DNA from: an uncultured Bacteroidota bacterium
GTDB taxonomy: Bacteria > Bacteroidota > Bacteroidia > Bacteroidales > 4484-276
Direction of reading: 5' to 3'
Length of the DNA stretch: 8,760 nt
NCBI GenBank assembly: GCA_903930725.1
Contig: CAIYZW010000901.1
Coordinates: forward strand, 1-8,760
The notes under the pieces are model-generated. The model searched no databases and had not been told where the DNA came from. It saw only the letters and a program-made list of their open reading frames with translations. Below, one piece after another: positions 1-6,004 of the stretch. Numbering within the stretch: position 1 is the stretch's first letter; each line of letters starts with the position of its first letter. A program made the translations under genes and the position numbers.

Positions 1-37
1 AATAAAAGTTTAAAAAATATTGATGGTGTAAATAGCT

Positions 38-61
38 CATATTGTGTATTATAGCAATATG
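38..61. repeat. Short inverted repeat upstream of the SusC promoter
   Basis: The arms CATATTG (38-44) and CAATATG (55-61) are perfect 7-bp inverted repeats around a 10-bp centre, so the two arms sit about 17 bp apart centre to centre. The repeat lies about 60 bp upstream of the candidate promoter and has no T-tract, so it does not look like an intrinsic terminator. A dimeric regulator could bind such a site, but the arms are short and AT-rich and could have arisen by chance. Confidence 0.3.
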
Positions 62-96
62 GAAAAGCATGATTTTAAAAAAAAGTAGTATTTCGA

Positions 97-130
97 TTGG
101 AAAATTATTGCTCAACCTACATTAATTTTG
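97..130 (+). promoter_or_regulatory. Candidate Bacteroidota-type promoter for the SusC/SusD operon
   Basis: TAATTTTG at 123-130 matches the Bacteroidota -7 consensus TAnnTTTG at every fixed position. A TTG at 97-99 could be the -33 element, but the 23-bp gap is at the long end of what is accepted. A second near-match, TAATTTG at 134-140, lies just downstream and is one base short. Transcription from the first box would start near 137 and leave a leader of roughly 155-160 nt before the ATG at 295. The region is very AT-rich, so some matches are expected by chance. Confidence 0.5.
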
Positions 131-166
131 TGTTAATTTGTTTTAAAATTGATTTTTAAACGCGAA

Positions 167-177
167 AAGGAGGTGAT
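167..177 (+). other. Exact anti-Shine-Dalgarno complement in the SusC leader, with no start codon behind it
   Basis: AAGGAGGTGAT is complementary to the 3' end of bacterial 16S rRNA over 11 bases. It lies 117 bp upstream of the SusC ATG, too far to place a ribosome on that start. No ATG, GTG or TTG occurs at the normal 5-9 base spacing after it. The only overlapping start is a GTG at 173, inside the motif, opening a 24-codon lysine-rich frame that ends at 247. The SusC ATG itself is preceded by an A-rich stretch with no such motif, as usual in Bacteroidota. A role as a ribosome standby or regulatory site is only a guess. Confidence 0.35.
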
Positions 178-294
178 AAAAAAGAGAGAAACTGGCTTAA
201 ATCAAAAGAAAATAATACAAATCAAATTCAATAAATTTATTAACTAATTAATTATCAAATTGTTTAACTTAATTTAATAACCAAAACTTCGATT

Positions 295-3200
295 ATGAGA
301 AAATTTACAATTTTCCTTGCCCTGATGTTTTTCATCGGGATGCAAGTTGTACAAGCGCAAACCAGAACCATTACCGGTGCTGTGACCAATGCTGAGGATG
401 GAAGTACCATTCCGGGGGTTTCGGTAGTTGTAAAGGGTACAACTTATGGAACTACCACGGACATGCAGGGTAAATTCTCCCTGAACATCCCACCAGAAGC
501 TGAGAGCCTGATCTTTTCATTTGTAGGTATGACAACAGTTGAAAAAAAGATCGGTGCTGAAAATGTAATTAATGTCACTTTAGTGCCCGAAGCTACTGCC
601 ATCGAAGGGGTTGTAGTTACAGCTCTGGGTATTTCGCGTGAAAAAAAATCACTGGGTTATTCAACCCAACAGGTAAGCGGAAGTGAAGTTAATTCGGTAA
701 AAAGCGATAACTTCATCAATTCACTTTCTGGTAAAGTTGCCGGGGTTCAGATTAAAGCCAACGGTAATATGGGAGGATCAACCAATGTTGTTATCAGAGG
801 TTCTTCTTCAATTACCGGTAACAACCAGGCTTTGTTTGTTATTGACGGTGTTCCGGTAAATAACGATAACACCAACAATGCCGGTCAGTTAAGAGGTCGT
901 AGCGGATTTGACTACGGTAATGCTGCTTCCGACATTAACCCTAACGACATCGAGTCGGTAAACGTACTTAAAGGTGCTGCTGCAACTGCACTTTACGGTT
1001 CAAGAGCTGCAAATGGTGTAATTATCATTACTACCAAAAAAGGATCAAAACAATTAGGAGTAAAGAAAGCAATTGGCGTAAGTATCAACTCTAACGTAAC
1101 AACAGGTTTCCTTGATAAGAGCACATTTCCAAAATACCAAAAAAGTTATGGTGCTGGTTATGGAAGTTCATTCTACAGTGGAGGAACCTTACCTGACGGA
1201 ACACCAATGTATGGCTTCGAAGACGTTTGGGATGTTGACGGCGACGGAAATCTCGATTTTACTGTTCCAACATACGAAGATGCTTCGATGGGACAGAAAT
1301 TTGATCCAAACATCAAGGTTTTCCAATGGGATTCATATTGGCCGGAATCACCAAATTACCACAAAGCAACACCATGGGTAGCAGGTGCAAATGGTCCTGA
1401 TTATTTCATCCAGAATCCTTTATCGTTTACAAACAGCGTTGACGTTACCGGTGGTGGTGATGCTTCAACATTCAGGCTTTCATATACAAACCTCGATCAA
1501 AAAGGCCTTTTACCAAATAGTTCGTTAAAAAGAAACAATTTCTTGTTCAACGGTTCTTATGATGTTTTGAAAGACTTAACCATTTCGGCTTCTGCCAATT
1601 ATGTTAACACAATGGGCAAAGGACGTAACTCAACAGGTTATAGCGATAATATCATGTCATCATTCCGTCAATGGATGCAATTAAACGTTGACTATAAATT
1701 GCAGGAAGAACTCTATGATCAGACAGGTAAGAATATCAGCTGGAACCCAAATAATCCATTCGACCTTGCAACACCAGCATATTGGGACAATCCATACTTC
1801 CAACGTTATCAGAATTACGAAACCGATAAAAGGGATCGTATTATTGGTTACCTGCAAGCCGACTGGAAAGCAACTGATTATTTAAGTTTTATGGGTCGTT
1901 GGTCGGTTGATACCTACAGCGAATTACAGGAAGAAAGAAAAGCAGTTGGTTCAGCCTCTGGTGAATTTGGCGTTGGACGTCCTGATGTTACATCAGGTTA
2001 TTCACGTTTCGACAGAAGCTTTATGGAAAGCAATGTTGACTTCATGGCCAGGTTTAACAAAAACATTACCGAAGATTTCAACCTTACAGCTTTGTTGGGA
2101 ACCAACATCAGAAGGAATAAAATTGACCAGACTTACGAATCAACCGATGGTGGATTAAGAATTCCCGGCCTGTATTCACTTGGCAACAGCATGAATGCAA
2201 GACTTGCTCCCGAAGAAAGCTACAGAGAAATTGGTGTAAACGGAATTTATGCAAGTGTTTCGTTGGGTTATAAAAACTACCTGTATTTGGATGCTACTGT
2301 TAGAAGAGACCAATCCTCAACCTTGCCAAAAGAAGCAAATGATTACATTTACCCATCTGTTTCGGGAAGTTTCATTTTCTCAAATTTGATGGAATCAACA
2401 TGGCTGCAACTTGGTAAAGTTAGATTAGGTTATGCTCAGGTTGGTAACGATGCTCCATGGGGCAGTATTTTGGATACCTATACCCAGAATGCAATATTTG
2501 GAAACACTGTTTTGTTCTCGGTACCAAGCACCAAGAACAATGCTGACCTGAAACCAGAAAAAACAGAAAGTTTAGAAGCCGGGTTGGAAATGACTTTCCT
2601 CCAAAAGAGGTTAGGTTTCGACTTATCAGTTTATAGCAATAGCACTGTTGACCAGATTATTCCTGTTTCGGTTTCGTATGCCACCGGATATTCAGGAAAA
2701 TATGTTAATGCTGGTGAAGTTCAAAATAAAGGTGTTGAGTTGATGATTTACGGAACTCCATATCAAACCAACGATTTTAAATGGGATATTACCGTAAACT
2801 GGGCAAAAAACAACAATAAAGTTGTTTCTTTGGACGGAGACCTCAAAAACTTACAGTTGGCTGCCCTTCAGGGTGGTGTTACCATCAATGCCCGTAAAGG
2901 CGAACCTTATGGAACAATCCAGGGAACCGATTTCCTTTATGATACAGTATCCGGAAAAAGAATCGTTCTTGCCAACGGTTACTATGCAAAAACATCTACC
3001 TCCGATAAAATTTTGGGAAACATAAATCCAGACTGGACCGGTGGTATTAATAACAAATTCACCTATAAAGATTGGTCTTTCAGCTTCCTGATTGATTTTC
3101 AACAAGGTGGAAGCGTATTCTCACTTGACCAGTATTATGGTCTGGCTACCGGTTTATATGAAGAAACAGTATTTATCAACGACTTAGGAAACAATGTAAG

Positions 3201-3591
3201 AGATCCGCTTACAGATGATGCTACCAGTGGTGGTTTAATTTTGGATGGCGTATTAGCTGATGGAACACCAAATACTACAAGAGTAGCCGGTGATGACTAC
3301 CGTGTTTTTGGTTATTCGAAAAATCCAAACTCAAAGTTTGTTTATGATGCTTCATATATCAAACTTCGTGAAGTAGTTTTATCATACTCGTTACCACAAA
3401 GTTTGTTAGCCAGTAGCTTTATTCATGGTGCAACATTTAGCCTTGTTGGTTCAAACCTTTGGATCATTAGTAAAAACTTACCACATGCCGACCCGGAAGC
3501 AAGCCAGAGTGCTGGTAACATTCAGGGATGGCAGAGCGGTGTTATGCCAACCACACGCAATTTAGGATTTACTGTTAATTTACAATTTTAA
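295..3591 (+). CDS. SusC/RagA-family TonB-linked outer-membrane transporter
   Basis: This 1098-residue protein should form a 22-strand outer-membrane barrel that imports a ligand delivered by its SusD partner, using TonB-ExbBD energy. A signal peptide ends at about Ala21 (VVQA|QT). A CarboxypepD_reg-like domain follows (about 23-102, beginning TITGAVTNAEDG). Next come the family signature GVVVTALGISREKKSLGY (105-122) and a plug domain with LFVIDGVPVNND (180-191) and NVLKGAAATALYGSRAANG (223-241). The remainder is barrel, with the typical late motif LREVVLSYSLP (about 1024-1034) and a terminal Phe (NLQF). The length is normal for the family and the frame is intact. Residues 313-321 carry DVDGDGNLD, which resembles an EF-hand-type calcium loop. 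The ATG at 295 is chosen because the signal peptide begins directly there. The SusD-like gene follows 12 bp downstream and the two are almost certainly co-transcribed. The substrate is unknown: no glycoside hydrolase or peptidase is visible nearby. Confidence 0.97.
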   Translation: MRKFTIFLALMFFIGMQVVQAQTRTITGAVTNAEDGSTIPGVSVVVKGTTYGTTTDMQGKFSLNIPPEAESLIFSFVGMTTVEKKIGAENVINVTLVPEATAIEGVVVTALGISREKKSLGYSTQQVSGSEVNSVKSDNFINSLSGKVAGVQIKANGNMGGSTNVVIRGSSSITGNNQALFVIDGVPVNNDNTNNAGQLRGRSGFDYGNAASDINPNDIESVNVLKGAAATALYGSRAANGVIIITTKKGSKQLGVKKAIGVSINSNVTTGFLDKSTFPKYQKSYGAGYGSSFYSGGTLPDGTPMYGFEDVWDVDGDGNLDFTVPTYEDASMGQKFDPNIKVFQWDSYWPESPNYHKATPWVAGANGPDYFIQNPLSFTNSVDVTGGGDASTFRLSYTNLDQKGLLPNSSLKRNNFLFNGSYDVLKDLTISASANYVNTMGKGRNSTGYSDNIMSSFRQWMQLNVDYKLQEELYDQTGKNISWNPNNPFDLATPAYWDNPYFQRYQNYETDKRDRIIGYLQADWKATDYLSFMGRWSVDTYSELQEERKAVGSASGEFGVGRPDVTSGYSRFDRSFMESNVDFMARFNKNITEDFNLTALLGTNIRRNKIDQTYESTDGGLRIPGLYSLGNSMNARLAPEESYREIGVNGIYASVSLGYKNYLYLDATVRRDQSSTLPKEANDYIYPSVSGSFIFSNLMESTWLQLGKVRLGYAQVGNDAPWGSILDTYTQNAIFGNTVLFSVPSTKNNADLKPEKTESLEAGLEMTFLQKRLGFDLSVYSNSTVDQIIPVSVSYATGYSGKYVNAGEVQNKGVELMIYGTPYQTNDFKWDITVNWAKNNNKVVSLDGDLKNLQLAALQGGVTINARKGEPYGTIQGTDFLYDTVSGKRIVLANGYYAKTSTSDKILGNINPDWTGGINNKFTYKDWSFSFLIDFQQGGSVFSLDQYYGLATGLYEETVFINDLGNNVRDPLTDDATSGGLILDGVLADGTPNTTRVAGDDYRVFGYSKNPNSKFVYDASYIKLREVVLSYSLPQSLLASSFIHGATFSLVGSNLWIISKNLPHADPEASQSAGNIQGWQSGVMPTTRNLGFTVNLQF

Positions 3592-3603
3592 TAATGTACT
3601 AAT

Positions 3604-5043
3604 ATGAAAAGAATATATTTTTTATTTATAGTATTAATAGGGATATCGTTATCCTGTACAAAGGACTTTGAGGATTTCAATACGGATAAAAAACACCCCG
3701 TTGTTGTTCCTGGCGGTTTTTTGTTTGCAAATGCTCAAAAGGCACTTTCTGACCAAGAAGCAAGTACCAATGTAAACCTTAATATTTTTAAACTTGTTTC
3801 GCAGTATTGGACCGAAACCACCTATCTTGATGAATCAAACTATGATATTGTCAACAGGACTATTCCGGATTTAAATTTCAGAACCTATTACCGCGACATT
3901 TTAATGGATCTTAAGGAAGCCAAAAAACTTACCGATGCTGAAGTAGTTGCCGGTGATGATGCAACCATTGGAAAAGCAAACAGACTATTCATTATTGATC
4001 TGATGGAAGTTTATTGCTACAGCATTCTGGTTGATATGTTCGGAAACGTTCCATACACAGAAGCTTTAAACATTGACGACATTTCACCAGCTTATGATGA
4101 TGCTTTCACTATTTACAAAGACCTCATCAACAGGGCTTCTGCTGACGTTGCCGGATTAAATACTGGTTATGGTGGATTTTCGAGCGACGATGACCTTTAT
4201 TTTGCAGGTGATGTTGCTATGTGGAAAAAATTTGGCGCAACACTTAAAGTACGTTTAGGCATCGCAATTGCTGATGCTGATGGCGCACTTGCCAAATCAA
4301 CCGTCGAATCAGCTTACGCTGATGGTTTCGCTATGGGCGAAAGATGCGAATTCGTTTATGAAGGAGGCTCGAACTCCAATCCTTTATATCAGGATTTGAT
4401 TCAAAGCGGACGTCACGATTTTGTACCTGCTAATACCATCGTTGATATGATGAACAATTTAACCGACCCACGCAGAGATAAATATTTTACAATGTTTGGT
4501 GAAGTTTATCTTGGTGGTATCTATGGCGAAAGCAATTCATTCTCACAGTTCTCGCACATTGCCGATGCAATTCAGGAGCCAACTTATCCAATGGTATTGT
4601 TGGATTATACCGAGTTAGCTTTCTACCTGGCCGAAGCAGCCGAAAGAGGCTTCTCTGTTGGCGGAAATGCTGAAACCTGGTACAAAAATGGAATCGAATC
4701 CTCAATTCTGCACTGGGGTGGTACAGCCGAAGAAGTTACCGCTTACCTTGGTCAGGCAAATGTAGCTTACGCAACTGCTGCCGGAAACTGGAAACAAAAA
4801 ATCGGAACCCAGGCATGGTTAGCTTCTTATGTTAGAGGACTCAATGGCTGGAATACATGGAGAAGGTTGGATTTTCCAACTTTAAATCTGCCACCAGCTC
4901 CTGAAACCCGCGACGGACAAGTTCCTAAAAGGTTTACCTATCCTGTTAATGAGCAGACATTAAACGCAGCTAACTATACTTCTGCTGCTGCTGCAATTGG
5001 CGGAGATGAAATGGACGTTAAAGTATTCTGGGATAAAAACTAA
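3604..5043 (+). CDS. SusD/RagB-family nutrient-binding surface lipoprotein (SusD-like_2 type)
   Basis: This 479-residue lipoprotein should act as the hinged lid of the preceding SusC-like barrel, capturing ligand at the cell surface. The N-terminus is a lipoprotein signal with Cys18 (ISLSC); Ser rather than Leu at -3 makes the lipobox slightly atypical. The residues after Cys18 (TKDFEDFN) are acidic with a Lys, as in the Bacteroidota surface-export signal. Family landmarks in order are VDMFGNVPYTEAL (143-155), a helical stretch after TDPRRDKYF, LLDYTELAFYLAEAAERG (332-349), AWLASYVRGLNGWNTWRRLDFP (404-425), RFTYPVNEQTLNAANY (443-458) and the C-terminal KVFWD. These fit the SusD-like_2 branch better than classical starch SusD. 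The gene starts 12 bp after the SusC stop and ends just before a strong terminator, so the pair forms a two-gene operon. Ligand specificity cannot be read from the sequence. Confidence 0.95.
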   Translation: MKRIYFLFIVLIGISLSCTKDFEDFNTDKKHPVVVPGGFLFANAQKALSDQEASTNVNLNIFKLVSQYWTETTYLDESNYDIVNRTIPDLNFRTYYRDILMDLKEAKKLTDAEVVAGDDATIGKANRLFIIDLMEVYCYSILVDMFGNVPYTEALNIDDISPAYDDAFTIYKDLINRASADVAGLNTGYGGFSSDDDLYFAGDVAMWKKFGATLKVRLGIAIADADGALAKSTVESAYADGFAMGERCEFVYEGGSNSNPLYQDLIQSGRHDFVPANTIVDMMNNLTDPRRDKYFTMFGEVYLGGIYGESNSFSQFSHIADAIQEPTYPMVLLDYTELAFYLAEAAERGFSVGGNAETWYKNGIESSILHWGGTAEEVTAYLGQANVAYATAAGNWKQKIGTQAWLASYVRGLNGWNTWRRLDFPTLNLPPAPETRDGQVPKRFTYPVNEQTLNAANYTSAAAAIGGDEMDVKVFWDKN

Positions 5044-5063
5044 TTCCGGATAACGTTTAATTT

Positions 5064-5100
5064 AAAAAGGCTGTCACTCTGTGATGGCCTTTTTTTATTT
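5064..5100 (+). terminator. Intrinsic terminator closing the SusC/SusD operon
   Basis: A 14-bp stem pairs 5064-5077 with 5081-5094 around the three-base loop TCT, using two G-U wobbles and no mismatch, and runs into a T-tract to 5096. It begins 21 bp after the SusD stop. The A-run on the left side means the hairpin could also work on the minus strand, but no convergent gene faces it in this window. It separates the SusC/SusD unit from the next one. Confidence 0.9.
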
Positions 5101-5145
5101 CCCGCTTCCGGTTTTATTTTACATAAAGGCAATTTGCAAAGCCAT

Positions 5146-5172
5146 TTTCCGGCAAAAAAATAATCCCGGAAA
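5146..5172. repeat. Inverted repeat in the intergenic region
   Basis: TTTCCGG (5146-5152) and CCGGAAA (5166-5172) are perfect 7-bp inverted arms around a 13-bp A/T-rich centre. There is no T-run after the right arm, so it is not a second terminator of the usual kind. TTCCGG also occurs at 5044 and 5106, but the hexamer is frequent elsewhere in the window, including inside coding sequence, which weakens the case for a dedicated site. Confidence 0.3.
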
Positions 5173-5175
5173 CTT

Positions 5176-5207
5176 ATCTTAAAATATTCCTGAATAAATC
5201 TTAAAAT
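5176..5207 (+). repeat. 10-bp direct repeat with 22-bp spacing
   Basis: ATCTTAAAAT occurs at 5176-5185 and again at 5198-5207, identical and in the same orientation. The 22-bp period is close to two turns of the helix, so both copies would face the same side of the DNA. They sit just upstream of the best candidate promoter sequence for the following gene, a place where an activator could bind. The AT-rich content leaves chance possible. Confidence 0.4.
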
Positions 5208-5212
5208 GCTTG

Positions 5213-5227
5213 TAATTTTACGGTTTG
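5213..5227 (+). promoter_or_regulatory. Weak candidate promoter for the second operon
   Basis: TAATTTTA (5213-5220) differs from the TAnnTTTG consensus only at the last base. The overlapping TACGGTTTG (5219-5227) has the right ends but one extra base between them. No convincing TTG lies 17-23 bp upstream of either. Because a strong terminator lies upstream at 5064-5100, a promoter is expected somewhere in this gap, and an imperfect box would suit a gene that needs an activator. The exact position is uncertain. Confidence 0.25.
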
Positions 5228-5263
5228 ATAAACAGTTTGTTTTGAAGCTGAAATTCGTTTAAA

Positions 5264-6004
5264 ATGTTGCCAAATTCTACCTTTCTGAAAAAATCTGTAA
5301 ACAGCCTTATCATTTTGTTTCTCCTGGCCACAGCATCATTTGCCCAGCCATCAGGCACCACCGGAATAATTGGTTTTACCCAATCGGCTTACGGAACAGA
5401 TGATATTTTGGTTAATGGCCAGAAGTACATTCCAGGGCATTTTCTGGCCGATGGCCATCCTTATTTTCCGGATAAAACCTGGACAAAAGGTTCGGTAACG
5501 ATGGCTGGAAAACAGTTTGAAGACGTTGATTTATTATACAATTCCGAGATGGACCAGCTTATTTTGCAAACAAAAATCAGTAGCGGCGACACCGTTTTTG
5601 TGGTTTTGAACAGCGAAAAAGTTGATCGGTTCAACCTTGCAGGTCGTTCATTTATTGGGGAAGCTAAACTTACAGGCAACCAGCAATTATCAGGATTTTA
5701 TGAAGAGGCCTACAGCGGCGATTTCCTTTTTCTCATCAAACATCAAAAAATATTCATTGCCGATTATTCAAAGACCTCGCCCAAAGGACACTTTTCTAAA
5801 CTCAACTCAACCAACTACATTTATAAAAACGGGCAATTTTATAAAGTGACCAACAAAAAAGCACTGCTCACCTATTTTTCCTCATACAGTAAATCAATCA
5901 AGGCTTTTATGAAGAAAAACAAGATCAACTACTCAAAAGCTAACAACACTGCAATAAAACTTTTATTAAAATATTGTGATGACCTATCCTCGGGCAAAAT
6001 ATAG
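5264..6004 (+). CDS. Secreted protein of unknown function, coupled to the downstream TonB-dependent receptor
   Basis: I do not recognise a named family for this 246-residue protein. A clear signal peptide (Lys9-Lys10, a hydrophobic core at about 15-25, cleavage after SFA27|QP) directs export. There is no lipobox cysteine, so the mature protein is probably periplasmic or surface-associated. The mature part mixes short beta-type segments with Gly and aromatic residues (GQKYIPGHF, HPYFPDKTW, DVDLLYNSEMDQLIL, VDRFNLAGRSFIGE). The last third is Lys-rich and probably helical (KKALLTYFSSYSKSIKAFMKK onward to KYCDDLSSGKI). The pattern of an aromatic DG-type loop, 'LLYN..MDQLIL', then 'F.L.G..FI' recalls conserved hypothetical exported proteins of Bacteroidota, but this is from memory and unverified. 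The gene overlaps the next reading frame by 26 bp, which implies translational coupling and a shared job with the receptor. Candidate roles are ligand capture or periplasmic signalling, both inferred. Confidence 0.85.
   Translation: MLPNSTFLKKSVNSLIILFLLATASFAQPSGTTGIIGFTQSAYGTDDILVNGQKYIPGHFLADGHPYFPDKTWTKGSVTMAGKQFEDVDLLYNSEMDQLILQTKISSGDTVFVVLNSEKVDRFNLAGRSFIGEAKLTGNQQLSGFYEEAYSGDFLFLIKHQKIFIADYSKTSPKGHFSKLNSTNYIYKNGQFYKVTNKKALLTYFSSYSKSIKAFMKKNKINYSKANNTAIKLLLKYCDDLSSGKI

Noticed and set aside
173..247. A 24-codon GTG-started reading frame in the SusC leader, overlapping the SD-like motif.
   Set aside because: The start codon lies inside the SD-like sequence, so the spacing is impossible for SD-directed initiation. 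The peptide is a Lys/Ile/Asn-rich product of AT-rich DNA with no signal or motif.
1112..2158. Three short plus-strand frames of 65-89 codons.
   Set aside because: They are out-of-frame shadows of the SusC-like gene, which reads continuously across the region with family motifs on both sides.
3594..3602. A minimal ATG-TAC-TAA frame between the SusC stop and the SusD start.
   Set aside because: It is only two codons long and is easily produced by chance in an AT-rich junction. The SusD ATG at 3604 is well supported by its lipoprotein signal.
4983..5004. GCT/GCA-rich run near the end of the SusD-like gene, considered as a microsatellite.
   Set aside because: It encodes only a short alanine stretch (SAAAAIGG) in an otherwise normal C-terminal region and is too short to call a repeat tract.
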